A DNA stretch of 43,030 nucleotides from an uncultured archaeon (GTDB taxonomy: Archaea; Halobacteriota; Methanosarcinia; Methanosarcinales; Methanoperedenaceae): contig CABMII010000008.1 in assembly GCA_902386255.1 (NCBI GenBank), forward strand, positions 1 to 43,030, read 5' to 3'. Below are positions 6,621 through 15,291 of the stretch, piece by piece. The translations under genes and the position numbers were made by a program. The notes below the pieces were generated by a model. That model was not told where the DNA came from. It was given only the letters and a program-made list of their open reading frames with translations, and searched no databases. The stretch's first letter is position 1, and every line of letters begins with the position of its first letter.

Positions 6621-7667
6621 ATGAAATTTCTTGCCATCGACGTTGGAATGGGAACACAGGATATTCTTCTCTATGACAGTAAAAAGAATATCGAAAACTG
6701 CTTCAAGATGGTTCTCCCGTCGCAGACGCAGATAGTTGCACAGAGGATTTCCAGGGAGACCCGCGCCGGGCATGATATCGTCCTTACCGGGGAAACCATG
6801 GGTGGAGGACCGTGTGTCGGAGCCATCAGGCAGCATATCGAAGCCGGCCTTGCAGTGTATGCGACAGAAAGAGCCGCCCTCACGGTTAATGATAACCTGG
6901 ACAATGTCAGAGACATGGGAGTTATCATAGTCAGCGAAGAGGAAGCGGATGAGTTAAATGTAACAAGGATTGAAATGTGCGACGTGGATAAACCCGCCCT
7001 AAAAAAAGCATTGGGGTTTTTTGGTATTTCACTTCCGAACAGGTTTGCAGTTGCGGTGCAGGACCACGGCTATTCCCCTGATACCAGCAACCGTGTATTC
7101 CGTTTTGAGTATTTCAGGGATATACTTAAAAAGGGCGGGAGTCTTAACTCGTTCGTTTATAAAGGAAATATCCCCGACCGTTTCACAAGGATGAAGGCTG
7201 TGGAAAGAACACTCCCCGGAGCTCTTCTTATGGATACGGGATTTGCAGCGATAAGGGGCGCCCTTCTTGGCGCGGATGTAAAAATGCCAGCCCTTGTTGT
7301 AAATATCGGCAACGGCCACACCCTTGCAGGTGTTGTTGATAACGGAGTGGTTCTTTCGCTGTTCGAGCATCACACACATCAGATGAATGCGGGCAAACTC
7401 GATGACTACCTCAAGCGATTATGCGATGGAACGCTTGGATTCCAGGAAGTATTCGACGACGGCGGGCATGGGTGCTATATCAGGGAAGCAGTCGGGTTTG
7501 ATAACATCGGTTCAATAATTGTAACAGGCCCGAACCGAAGCATCATGCGAAACTCTCATCTGGACATAAGATTTGCCGCTCCTTACGGGGATATGATGCT
7601 TACAGGCTGCTTCGGTCTTATGGACGCTTACCTTAATTATCTTGAAAATCATAACGGTGGGACATGA
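6621..7667 (+). CDS. DUF1786 family protein (ASKHA-like nucleotide-binding fold)
   Basis: A 348-residue protein of the archaeal DUF1786 family, often loosely named as related to pyruvate formate-lyase activation although no radical-SAM cysteine motif is present. It opens with MKFLAIDVGMGTQDILLYD, a phosphate-1-like loop of the actin/sugar-kinase/Hsp70 (ASKHA) fold, and has VNIGNGHTLAGVV near residue 228, a phosphate-2-like segment. The GETMGGGPCVG loop near residue 57 is glycine rich and strongly patterned. The biochemical role is unknown. Its last four bases overlap the start of the following membrane protein (ATGA), so the two are probably one operon with the leaderless promoter at 6588. 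Confidence 0.8.
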   Translation: MKFLAIDVGMGTQDILLYDSKKNIENCFKMVLPSQTQIVAQRISRETRAGHDIVLTGETMGGGPCVGAIRQHIEAGLAVYATERAALTVNDNLDNVRDMGVIIVSEEEADELNVTRIEMCDVDKPALKKALGFFGISLPNRFAVAVQDHGYSPDTSNRVFRFEYFRDILKKGGSLNSFVYKGNIPDRFTRMKAVERTLPGALLMDTGFAAIRGALLGADVKMPALVVNIGNGHTLAGVVDNGVVLSLFEHHTHQMNAGKLDDYLKRLCDGTLGFQEVFDDGGHGCYIREAVGFDNIGSIIVTGPNRSIMRNSHLDIRFAAPYGDMMLTGCFGLMDAYLNYLENHNGGT

Positions 7668-8176
7668 AAAAGGAATTGCTGAAACCAATAATAAATGCGA
7701 TATTTGCTTTGTTTTTGATAATCCTGGTTAAAATTGTAGCAGTGGTCATGCTCAAAGAAGTCAGAGGCGTCAATACTCTTATCGACATCGCGCTATCCCT
7801 TGCAGTTGTCATCGTATTATTAACGTTCATGCAGGAGTTCAATAAACAGCTTGAGATATCATCACCTGAGTTCCCGCAGCTTCGCCAGATCGTCTCGTGG
7901 CTGATATTTCTGCTTGTTGTCCTGACAATTTACGGGGCATTCAGCCCGTTTTCAGGCGATTTACCCTATGGCATATATTTCATAATCTTTTTCATCCTGG
8001 CGCTTCTCCCGATATATTTTCTGTGGAAAATACTGTACAAGAATACAGACAAGATATCATCCTTCATCGAGAGTTTTTCCTTTGAAGAAAAAACCAGGTG
8101 CTCATGCGGTATGGAAAACCCGGAATCAGCTAAATTTTGCAACAGTTGCGGCTTGCCAATGCAGGAAAAAAAGTAA
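7664..8176 (+). CDS. Membrane protein with C-terminal zinc ribbon
   Basis: A 170-residue protein with about four hydrophobic segments (near residues 10-30, 40-57, 74-92, 104-125) and a C-terminal double-cysteine unit CSCGMENPESAKFCNSCGLP (C-x-C-x11-C-x2-C), the zinc-ribbon form often found at the end of small membrane proteins. The ribbon would lie in the cytoplasm and bind one zinc ion. It overlaps the DUF1786 gene by four bases and ends 45 bp before nikR. I do not recognise a named family, and no enzymatic motif is seen. Confidence 0.8.
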   Translation: MKKELLKPIINAIFALFLIILVKIVAVVMLKEVRGVNTLIDIALSLAVVIVLLTFMQEFNKQLEISSPEFPQLRQIVSWLIFLLVVLTIYGAFSPFSGDLPYGIYFIIFFILALLPIYFLWKILYKNTDKISSFIESFSFEEKTRCSCGMENPESAKFCNSCGLPMQEKK

Positions 8177-8221
8177 TGAAAAGATATATCAACACTTAAA
8201 TTATATTTTAAGGAGAAGCAT

Positions 8222-8644
8222 ATGGAACAGGATTTAACTCGTATAGGGGTGTCCCTGCCTGAAAATTTACTCGGGAAATTTGATGAAATAATCACAAAGC
8301 GGGGATATTCTTCAAGGTCTGAAGGAATCAGGGATGCAATCCGGGGATACATCCGCTATTATGCATGGATGAGCGAGGTCGAAGGCGAACGCGTGGGGAC
8401 AATCTCCCTTGTATATGACCACAGCCAGAGAGGTCTTGTGAATTCATTGCTTGATATCGAGCATGAGTTCTCTGAAATCATACGTTCTTCAATACACATG
8501 CATATAAATCATGATATGTGCCTGGAAGTATTGCTGGTAAGAGGCGATGCACGGGATGTCAAAGATGTTACCGAGAGGATAATGACCCTAAGAGGCGTAA
8601 AGCACGTCAAATTGACCACGATTATCCCGGAAGAAGAAATTTAA
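8222..8644 (+). CDS. nikR: Nickel-responsive transcriptional regulator NikR
   Basis: A 140-residue protein of normal NikR length. Residues 5-45 form a ribbon-helix-helix DNA-binding unit (TRIGVSLPENLLGKFDEI, then GYSSRSEGIRDAIRGY). The C-terminal ACT-like metal domain has the high-affinity nickel set in the right spacing: His81, His92, His94 and Cys100 (IHMHINHDMC), corresponding to H76/H87/H89/C95 of the E. coli protein. It has a clear ribosome binding site, AGGAGAA, six bases before the ATG at 8222. No nickel transporter is nearby, so the target genes are elsewhere. Followed 22 bp later by trmY on the same strand. Confidence 0.95.
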   Translation: MEQDLTRIGVSLPENLLGKFDEIITKRGYSSRSEGIRDAIRGYIRYYAWMSEVEGERVGTISLVYDHSQRGLVNSLLDIEHEFSEIIRSSIHMHINHDMCLEVLLVRGDARDVKDVTERIMTLRGVKHVKLTTIIPEEEI

Positions 8645-8666
8645 GAAGAAATCCACCTCTACAAAT

Positions 8667-9242
8667 ATGCGCGAATTCATACTCTATTCACGAACCGGAA
8701 GAACAGATTCACGATTCCAAAATTTAAGGGAAGCGGGAAGGCTGGATGTCGTGTACCAGTCAATCCTGATGGCTCTGTTCCGTTCTCACGCCATGCGCAG
8801 GGATGTCGTATTCCATGCGATTTTAAGCGGCCCTCCGGCTCCGCCTCTTGAGCTTGTGGTGGATGGGGAAAAATTAAGAGATGCGAGGACAGATGAGCGC
8901 ACCTGGGAAGATATCCTCAGGAAAGTCCTGTCGGGCAGGGAGCATCCTGGTATAACAATTAAGAAAAGCAGCCTGCAGCAGCTTGTAAAGGAGAAAAAGA
9001 ACATCTTTGTTCTTGAAGAGTCAGGTGAAAGCATAAGGACTATTGACCTTGGTGAAAACCCGGTATTCGTACTGGGAGACCAGGTGGGTCTTCCGAAGAA
9101 GGATGAAGAGTTCGTTTTGAGGTATGGGAAAAAAGTTTCGATAGGGGAAAAGGCATATCTGGCTTCTGCATGCATTTGTATTATTAATTATGTTCTTGAC
9201 CTGCGGGAATGTTTTTCAGGGGAAAATGAGGAAACGCAATGA
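8667..9242 (+). CDS. trmY: tRNA (pseudouridine-54-N1)-methyltransferase TrmY
   Basis: A 191-residue SPOUT methyltransferase of the archaeal TrmY (DUF358) family, which methylates pseudouridine at position 54 in the T loop of tRNA. Family marks are the N-terminal REFILYSRTGRTDSRF, GRLDVVYQSILMALFRSHAMR, and the knot region FVLGDQVGLPKKDEEFVLR (near residues 132-150) followed by GEKAYLASACICIINYVLD, where SAM binds. Length is as expected for the family. It follows nikR on the same strand at 22 bp, probably co-transcribed, and is convergent with the DUF531 gene, whose end lies seven bases away. Confidence 0.92.
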   Translation: MREFILYSRTGRTDSRFQNLREAGRLDVVYQSILMALFRSHAMRRDVVFHAILSGPPAPPLELVVDGEKLRDARTDERTWEDILRKVLSGREHPGITIKKSSLQQLVKEKKNIFVLEESGESIRTIDLGENPVFVLGDQVGLPKKDEEFVLRYGKKVSIGEKAYLASACICIINYVLDLRECFSGENEETQ

Positions 9243-9248
9243 CTCTTT

Positions 9249-9779
9249 TTATCCCTTCATCCTTTCCACACATCCTGAAATAACAGCAGGCACCGCCCCT
9301 ATTGCAGTGCAGGTTTCAAGCGAAACGCCTTTTGATGTTATATCCAGGTGATACTGTGCAAGCTCAAATAATTTATCGGGAAGACCTTTATGCCCAAGCC
9401 CTATGAGGAAAAGGAATGATTTCTTCCTGTTAATCAACTCTGCAAGAGCAGGCAGTTGGAGCTGTTTTTCGCGGGCAGGGTGGGATGTGGTCACCACCAC
9501 CGAACCGAACTGCGGCTGGAATCCTTTTTCAGGAAGGTCAAAAACGAAAAATTTTCCTGAACTGAATAATTCTTCAAGATATTTTCCTGACTCTCCGATT
9601 GTGGTTTTATCTTTCACGAAATCCACAAGTTCTTCCGCATTCATTTTGAAGGGATAATCAAAAAGAGCGAGATTGAACCCGAAAGCGTATGCGATAGGCG
9701 CGGCCCTGGCAATACTGCGGTAATGTGCCTCGTGGAGCTTTATTTTATCGTAGGTGTTCACAATACCAAGTGTCAGCAT
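9249..9779 (-). CDS. DUF531 family protein
   Basis: A protein of about 176 residues of DUF531, a family restricted largely to methanogens and relatives. Typical segments are MLTLGIVNTYDKIKLHEAHYRSIARAAPIAYAFG at the N-terminus and GLGHKGLPDKLFELAQYHLDIT near residue 127. An upstream extension of 33 residues is open in this frame, but it lacks conservation in my memory of the family and the ATG at 9779 gives the normal N-terminus. The LIGLGHKGLP segment and the final LETCTAIGAVPAVI resemble SPOUT-type knot regions, so an RNA methyltransferase role is conceivable but unproven. It is convergent with trmY. Confidence 0.8.
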   Translation of the reverse strand: MLTLGIVNTYDKIKLHEAHYRSIARAAPIAYAFGFNLALFDYPFKMNAEELVDFVKDKTTIGESGKYLEELFSSGKFFVFDLPEKGFQPQFGSVVVTTSHPAREKQLQLPALAELINRKKSFLFLIGLGHKGLPDKLFELAQYHLDITSKGVSLETCTAIGAVPAVISGCVERMKG

Positions 9780-9931
9780 ATTTTTTCTAAGGGAGTTGAA
9801 TGGATAATAAACTTGCTGAATGGGTTGGCATGTAACACGGATTTGCGCGGATGGATTGGACTTGCGGTATATTTCCAATAGTCCGCAAGTCTTATTAATG
9901 CAAAAACTATTCTTAAAACCAAGGTGAAATA

Positions 9932-10087
9932 ATGTGTTTTATAGATTCTTCTACTACCGTTGACATCGAATCCGGCGAAATAAGCACTGCTGAATATTAT
10001 TGCATCGAATGCAAGAATAAATTCAAAGCCCTGGGAAAGAAAATTCGCTGCCCTGCATGCATGTCGGCAAATGTGAAAAAAGTTTAA
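9932..10087 (+). CDS. 51-residue zinc-ribbon protein
   Basis: A short gene from the ATG at 9932 to TAA at 10087. The product begins MCFIDSSTTVDIESGEIST and has two CxxC knuckles, CIEC (residues 24-27) and CPAC (40-43), 12 residues apart, a normal zinc-ribbon layout. AAGGTGA lies four bases before the start codon and is a good ribosome binding site. An ACTATTCTTAAAA stretch before it may be the promoter. It lies between the divergent DUF531 start and the convergent end of speA. Size, codons and the paired cysteines support a real gene; function is unknown (such proteins often bind nucleic acid). Confidence 0.7.
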   Translation: MCFIDSSTTVDIESGEISTAEYYCIECKNKFKALGKKIRCPACMSANVKKV

Positions 10088-10099
10088 AAAACCCAACGA

Positions 10100-11986
10100 T
10101 TATAAATCCAGGTACGTGTACCTGTTCATGACTTGTTTATAATTATTCATTATATCGTCAGCATCTGCCTTTGGCAACCCGTTTTCACGCACAGCCTGGT
10201 TCACTTCGGATTCAAACGCTTCAAGAAGATAACTATTATTATATTTGACATAACCAAGGACATCGCAAATCCTGTCGCCGTGAACGATTTGTTTAATGTG
10301 CCATCCGCCGCTCTCATCTATTATTATATGCGCCTCGTTCGCAGCGCCGAATAAATTATGATAATCCCCGATGGTATCCTGGTAAGCGCCAATCATCAGG
10401 ACTGCGAGGTAATAAGAACCGTTAGTAAGCTCATGCAATTCAAGGACTTCTTTTACATCCTTTAAGTCCACGAACTTGTCGATCTCACCATCCGAATCGC
10501 ATGTGATGTCCACTATAGTGCCATATTGGGTTGGTTTCTCATTGGCGCGGCTTACCGGAACAACAGGGAACAATTGCTTTATTGCCCAGAAATCGGGAAC
10601 TGACTGGAAAACCGAGAAATTGCCGATGTATTTTTTGGACAATAGTTTATTCAGGTCCTCAAAATCGTCGGATTTGTTCTGGGTTTCCTTGGCAAACGCC
10701 GCAGCTTTTTCACATATCTGCCAGAAAAGAATCTCCCCTTCTGACTTGTCCTCAAGTTCAAGTTCTCCGAGATTGAAGAGGGAAAGAAGCTCTTCACGGT
10801 GCAGCAGCGCATCGTGGTAATACTCCTCATAATTTTTAATGTTTATTTCCTTTGAGCCGTCGTACAATTCTTTTATTATATGAGGTTCATTGCCGCGCAG
10901 CTCCACCTGCCTGTTGAGGTTGCCGTTCTTGCTTCCCTTAACGTTTATTACCAGCACGGAATGGTATGCTGAAATCGCCCTTCCGCTTTCCGATAAAATT
11001 ATCGGGTGAGAAACATTCTCCTCGTCGCATACGTCTTTCAGGGAATAGACAACGTTGTTGGCATATTCCTGGATAGAGTAATTGGCACTGGCATCCGATG
11101 ATGTTTTGCTGCCGTCATAATCGAGACCAAGACCGCCGCCAATATTGAAATATTTGATGTTGATGTGCTTGACTTTAATCTTCGCATACACCCTTGCTGC
11201 CTCTTTGACAGCTTTCTGGATTCTTCGTATCTCGGTTATCTGGGAGCCGATATGGAAATGAAGCATCTGCAGCTGGTCCAGCATATTATATTCGCCGATA
11301 ATTTTTATGCATTCAATTATTTCAGTGGTGGTAAGGCCGAACTTTGCTGATTCCCCGCCGGATTCGACCCATTTCCCGCTTCCTTTCGAGTATAATTTCA
11401 CCCTTATGCCTATCAGCGGTTTTACTCCCATCTGTTTTGAAATCTCAAGCAGCCGTTTTGTTTCGTTGAATTCATCGATTACTATTACGACTTTGTTACC
11501 CAGCTTTATTGTGTTCAATGCAAGCCGGAGGTATTCATCGTCCTTGAAACCATTGCAGATAAGGAGCGCATCCGTGCTTAAATCAAATGAAAGGGCAGCC
11601 AGCAATTCCGCTTTTGTTCCCACTTCCAGTCCCATATTATATTTTTTCCCGGATTTTACGATTTCTTCTATTACCTCTTTTCGCTGGTTCACCTTCATCG
11701 GGAATATTCCCTGGTACGTGCTATTATATTTATATTCCGAAATTGAACTGGAGAACGCGCCGTTTAAGGTTTTTATCTGGGCTTCAAGTATCTGCGGGAA
11801 CCTGAATAATATCGGGAATTCGATTTTTTTGGAAGTGAGATTTTCCACGACATTTTTCAGGTCAATAACCTGCGCATCATTTTTTGTTGGCTTGACGATT
11901 AAATCACCATTTTTATTAAAAGAAAAAAATCCATTGCCCCACCGCTCAATGCCATAGAGTTCTATTGCGTCTTCGACTTTCCACAT
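10100..11986 (-). CDS. speA: Biosynthetic arginine decarboxylase (PLP-dependent, SpeA type)
   Basis: A 628-residue fold-III PLP enzyme that turns arginine into agmatine and CO2. Motifs: GIFPMKVNQ with the PLP lysine at residue 98, GLEVGTKAEL near 118, HFHIGSQ near 245, the glycine-rich YFNIGGGLGLDYDGS near 279, ESGRAISAYHS near 333, and the C-terminal GAYQDTIGDYHNLFG with the catalytic-face residues from the second subunit. Length matches the bacterial SpeA family (about 630-660). Most archaea use a pyruvoyl-dependent arginine decarboxylase instead, so a SpeA form is noteworthy here. No agmatinase gene is near. Transcribed alone toward the 51-residue zinc-ribbon gene, with a TATA-like region expected around 12010-12030. 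Confidence 0.93.
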   Translation of the reverse strand: MWKVEDAIELYGIERWGNGFFSFNKNGDLIVKPTKNDAQVIDLKNVVENLTSKKIEFPILFRFPQILEAQIKTLNGAFSSSISEYKYNSTYQGIFPMKVNQRKEVIEEIVKSGKKYNMGLEVGTKAELLAALSFDLSTDALLICNGFKDDEYLRLALNTIKLGNKVVIVIDEFNETKRLLEISKQMGVKPLIGIRVKLYSKGSGKWVESGGESAKFGLTTTEIIECIKIIGEYNMLDQLQMLHFHIGSQITEIRRIQKAVKEAARVYAKIKVKHINIKYFNIGGGLGLDYDGSKTSSDASANYSIQEYANNVVYSLKDVCDEENVSHPIILSESGRAISAYHSVLVINVKGSKNGNLNRQVELRGNEPHIIKELYDGSKEINIKNYEEYYHDALLHREELLSLFNLGELELEDKSEGEILFWQICEKAAAFAKETQNKSDDFEDLNKLLSKKYIGNFSVFQSVPDFWAIKQLFPVVPVSRANEKPTQYGTIVDITCDSDGEIDKFVDLKDVKEVLELHELTNGSYYLAVLMIGAYQDTIGDYHNLFGAANEAHIIIDESGGWHIKQIVHGDRICDVLGYVKYNNSYLLEAFESEVNQAVRENGLPKADADDIMNNYKQVMNRYTYLDL

Positions 11987-12157
11987 TTAAGTAATTTTCA
12001 CGTCCTTCGTACCAATAAATCTAGGTTATGAATACTTGCGTAGGTTTAAACTTTTCCATCGAGAAAATTTGTTATCGGGACAAGTGAAATGGAATAACAA
12101 TATTTAAACCATCCTGCCAAGATATTGGATTATAGTTCGAATCTAAACAATTTAAAC

Positions 12158-12335
12158 TGTCTTTGCGGTCTTCGCAGCTTTGCGTTGAATAAAATCGCAT
12201 ACAGCAAAGTCAGGTATGAATTGTTGTTCATAGAGAGCAATGAAAAGAACAAACGTTAACAACGAACTAATACGAACTCGTACGAACTCCAACGGCGTGA
12301 GTTCGTATCAGTTCGTACGAGTTAGTTGTTGATTT
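12158..12335. repeat. Repeat cluster before the ACT/DUF711 genes, including copy C
   Basis: The 425-bp gap 11987-12411 contains a CTTTGCGGTCTTCGCAG fragment at 12158 and a nearly complete, inverted copy (copy C, about 12251-12335) of the CGTACGAACT repeat. Copy C shows both halves: AACAACGAACTAATACGAAC on the left and GTTCGTACGAGTTAGTTGTTG on the right, which pair with each other as imperfect inverted halves. No gene is seen in the gap. The promoter of the ACT gene should lie between about 12360 and 12390. Confidence 0.7.
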
Positions 12336-12411
12336 ATTCATACCAAGCGTAAAGTATTCACAAGACTATGTTTGAAAAACCAGGTTCTCAATATAACATC
12401 GGAGGTTCTCA

Positions 12412-12690
12412 ATGCCCAAATATCTCGTATTCATAACCGTTATCGGTAAAGACCAGAAAGGAATAATCGCCCGAATTTCAAATGCGGTTTACAAGCACAA
12501 TATCAATATCGAAGACCTGAACCAGAAAGTCATGGAGGGCTATTTTGTGATGACAATGCTTGCCGATATGTCTGATTCTTCGATGACAATACCTGAATTA
12601 AAAAAAGAGCTTTCCATAATAGAGAAGGAAATGGGCCTATCCATCCAGGTCCAGCATGAGGATATCTTCAAAGCGATGCACCGGGTGTAA
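12412..12690 (+). CDS. ACT domain protein (UPF0237 family)
   Basis: A 92-residue single ACT domain of the UPF0237 family: KYLVFITVIGKDQKGIIARISNAVYKHNINIEDLNQ, then MTMLADM and a helix EIEKEMGL-like region. ACT domains bind small ligands, mostly amino acids, and tune enzyme activity; the ligand here is unknown. A strong GGAGG ribosome binding site lies seven bases before the ATG. It ends three bases before the DUF711 gene; the two families are adjacent in many archaea and bacteria, which suggests that this domain controls, or forms a complex with, the DUF711 protein. Confidence 0.9.
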   Translation: MPKYLVFITVIGKDQKGIIARISNAVYKHNINIEDLNQKVMEGYFVMTMLADMSDSSMTIPELKKELSIIEKEMGLSIQVQHEDIFKAMHRV

Positions 12691-12693
12691 GTC

Positions 12694-14052
12694 ATGGAAT
12701 ATTCTATCGAAGAGGTCATGGAAACCGTCAAAATGACCCTTTATCATAATTTCGATATCAGGACCGTGACGCTTGGAATCAATTTGAAGGACTGCATCCA
12801 TTCAGACATTGATATTTTCAAGTCAAACGTTTACGACCGTGTCACGGATTATGGGCGAACGCTTGTTTCGGAAGCAGGGAAACTTGAAGAGAAATACGGC
12901 ATCCCGATAATCAATAAAAGGATTTCGGTAACGCCGGTTTCATTGATTGTCGAGGCGTGTGCAGAGGAGGATGCGCCGGTCCAGATTGCAAAAACCCTTG
13001 ATGATGCTTCACGCGAGGCAGGTATCGATTTTATCGGCGGATACGGGGCACTCGTCCAGAAAGGCATAACAAGAGCAGACGCACTTCTCATAGACTCGCT
13101 TCCGGAAGTTCTCTCAAGCACCGAAAGGGTATGCGCTTTCCTGAATGTCGCTTCAACAGTTTCCGGGATGAACATGGACGCAGTGATCAAACTTGGAAAA
13201 ACCCTCAAGGAAATCTCAAACAGGACAGAGAACGGTATCGGATGCACAAAATTCGCGGTATTTTCAAACGCCCCCGAGGACAATCCATTCATGGCGGGAG
13301 CTTTTCATGGCATCGGGGAACCTGATTTTTCATTAAACATTGGCATAAGCGGCCCTGGCGTGGTGAGAAGCGTGGTTGAGAAAAACAGGGACTGCGACCT
13401 GACCGCGCTTTCCGAGGTCATAAAGCGCACGGCATTCAAAATAACAAGAGCTGGAGAACTGATAGGCAGGGAACTTGCCGGAAACATGAACGTGCCTTTC
13501 GGCATCGTTGACATATCGCTTGCATCGACCACGAAAGTCGGGGATTCGGTTGCTGGCATTGTTGAAATGATGGGCGTTGAGAAAATGGGTGCGCCGGGAA
13601 GCACAGCCGCGCTTGCGTTGCTTATCGATGCTGTAAAGAAGGGCGGCGCCATGGCATCAGGGAACGTCGGGGGATTAAGCGGCACGTTCATACCTGTGAG
13701 CGAGGATTCGGGCATGAACGAGGCAGTGAAGGCAGGCGCGCTTTCGATAGAGAAACTTGAAGCCCTGACCGCAGTCTGCTCTGTGGGGCTTGACATGGTT
13801 GCTATTCCAGGCGATACGCCTGCCGAGACCATATCGGCTATCATCGCTGATGAGCTTTCGATAGGCGTGGTGAACGGTAAGACGACAGGCGTGCGGCTCA
13901 TCCCTGTCCCGGGAAAAAAAGCCGGGGATTACGTGAATTTCGGGGGGCTTCTGGGCGAAACATACGTGATGGACGTGAGCACATTCAGTTCCCGCGATTT
14001 CATATTGCGCGGCGGCAGGATGCCAAGCCCGATTACGAGCATGAGGAATTAG
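12694..14052 (+). CDS. DUF711 / UPF0210 family protein (PFL-like fold)
   Basis: A 452-residue protein of the DUF711 (UPF0210) family, normal length. The N-terminus ([31 protein letters not shown]) and the segments [69 protein letters not shown] and [16 protein letters not shown] are family landmarks. The fold resembles pyruvate formate-lyase, but there is no C-terminal glycyl-radical loop, and its activity is not known to me. It follows the ACT gene by three bases, and co-regulation is nearly certain. Confidence 0.9.
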   Translation: MEYSIEEVMETVKMTLYHNFDIRTVTLGINLKDCIHSDIDIFKSNVYDRVTDYGRTLVSEAGKLEEKYGIPIINKRISVTPVSLIVEACAEEDAPVQIAKTLDDASREAGIDFIGGYGALVQKGITRADALLIDSLPEVLSSTERVCAFLNVASTVSGMNMDAVIKLGKTLKEISNRTENGIGCTKFAVFSNAPEDNPFMAGAFHGIGEPDFSLNIGISGPGVVRSVVEKNRDCDLTALSEVIKRTAFKITRAGELIGRELAGNMNVPFGIVDISLASTTKVGDSVAGIVEMMGVEKMGAPGSTAALALLIDAVKKGGAMASGNVGGLSGTFIPVSEDSGMNEAVKAGALSIEKLEALTAVCSVGLDMVAIPGDTPAETISAIIADELSIGVVNGKTTGVRLIPVPGKKAGDYVNFGGLLGETYVMDVSTFSSRDFILRGGRMPSPITSMRN

Positions 14053-14099
14053 CCACCCAGATAATATTATTAACTCATCAATACAATAATAGTAATTGA

Positions 14100-15098
14100 A
14101 TGTTTAAGCTTCGAATAAGTAAATCTATTATTATCTATATTTCCATTTTTACATTTCTCGTTTTAATATACGGCCTGGTTTTCCAGTATCTGATGCGCAC
14201 ATACGAGAACAAACAATACGATTTCATAACTGCGATTTACTGGGTTATAGTGAGCATGACAACTGTGGGGTATGGCGATATTTATTTCAATTCCCCTATA
14301 GGCCACCTGTTCAGCATCGTTGTTGCACTTTCAGGTGTAATAATGATATTCGCCATGCTTTTCCCCCTTGTGGTCACCCCCTGGCTTGAACAAACTATCA
14401 AAAAAGAGCTGCCAGCGAAAGCGCCGGCTGCTTTGAAAGACCACATAATAATCAGCGGCTACAACCAGATCGTTGAAACCCTCATCACAGAACTTGGCGA
14501 ATACGGGATTCCTTTTGTCGTTGTTGATGAAAATGAAAAGAACGTCGCGCAGTTAATCAAAAGGAAAATAATATGCGTTCACGGTGATGCGGCGGACGAA
14601 AACGTGCTGTCAAATTCCAATATCCTATCTGCGAAGATGCTGATAGCCAACCAGAGCGATGAAAAGAATGCAAGTATAATCCTGACAGCCAAGGAGCTTT
14701 GCAACATCAAGGTAATAGCTCTTGTTGAAAATATAGCAAGGTCTGGGTACCTGAAATACGCGGGAGCAGACCAGGTTATTTCACCAAAAACATTATTCGG
14801 GACATACATCGGAAGAAAAGCCATCGACCCGCTCACAGACCATCTTGCCGGGGCTACGAAGTTCTTTGAAGACTTAAGCATCGTGGAACTTCCCATTTAT
14901 CCCAAAAGCGTTCTCATCGGGAAAAAACTGAAGGATGCGCAGATACGTGCACAGGCAGGCGCAAACATAGTTGGGCTCTGGACAGGCGGCATATTATCAT
15001 TGAATCCGCAGCCGGAGGACGTGATAAAAGAGAATTCCATACTTCTTGCAGTCGGTAATGAAATACAGCTTGAAGCATTAAAAAAAATGACGCGGTGA
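14100..15098 (+). CDS. Two-helix potassium channel with RCK (TrkA-N/TrkA-C) domains
   Basis: A 332-residue channel subunit. Helix 1 (about residues 8-30), a pore region with the potassium filter TTVGYGD at 54-60, helix 2 (about 65-90), then a cytoplasmic RCK domain from about 112 (HIIISGYNQIVETLITELGEYG, VVVDENEKN, VHGDAADENVL) and a TrkA-C segment from about 255 (ELPIYPKSVLIGKKLKDAQI). The architecture is that of MthK-type channels gated by ligands such as calcium or nucleotides bound to the RCK ring. The RCK glycine motif is altered (GYNQIV rather than GxGxxG), so nucleotide binding may differ. A TrkA-like gene follows after a repeat array. Confidence 0.92.
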   Translation: MFKLRISKSIIIYISIFTFLVLIYGLVFQYLMRTYENKQYDFITAIYWVIVSMTTVGYGDIYFNSPIGHLFSIVVALSGVIMIFAMLFPLVVTPWLEQTIKKELPAKAPAALKDHIIISGYNQIVETLITELGEYGIPFVVVDENEKNVAQLIKRKIICVHGDAADENVLSNSNILSAKMLIANQSDEKNASIILTAKELCNIKVIALVENIARSGYLKYAGADQVISPKTLFGTYIGRKAIDPLTDHLAGATKFFEDLSIVELPIYPKSVLIGKKLKDAQIRAQAGANIVGLWTGGILSLNPQPEDVIKENSILLAVGNEIQLEALKKMTR

Positions 15099-15107
15099 TA
15101 TTGTGAA

Positions 15108-15291
15108 AAAACTTTGGGAAAGTTTTATCAAACCAAGGGGTATGCTTCGCATACCCCAATACGCCCTCCCGAAAACCTTTGGGAAAGCTTTACCAAACGA
15201 GGGGTATGCTGCGCATACCCCAACACTGCGTAAACCGAAGTTTCGGTTTAGGCGAGACTCGGGACGTCATAAAGGGATGTAACCCTTTATG
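15108..15291. repeat. Tandem hairpin-module array between channel and TrkA-like gene
   Basis: Almost the whole 190-bp gap consists of hairpins. Unit 1: AAAACTTT/AAAGTTTT (15108-15126), link TATCAAAC, then GGGGTATGC-TTC-GCATACCCC (15137-15157). Unit 2 repeats the order with changes: an AAACCTTT/AAAGCTTT pair (near 15174-15190), link TACCAAAC, then GGGGTATGC-TGC-GCATACCCC (15201-15221). Next is TAAACCGAA/TTCGGTTTA (15231-15250). The last hairpin, CATAAAGGG/CCCTTTATG (15268-15291), contains the start codon of the next gene. The same module interrupts the repeat at 6345. Confidence 0.85.

Noticed and set aside
13305-13901. Long antisense frame opposite the DUF711 gene
   Set aside because: It is the mirror of a clear conserved gene, rich in Ser/Pro/Thr as expected from antisense codons, with no ribosome binding site.
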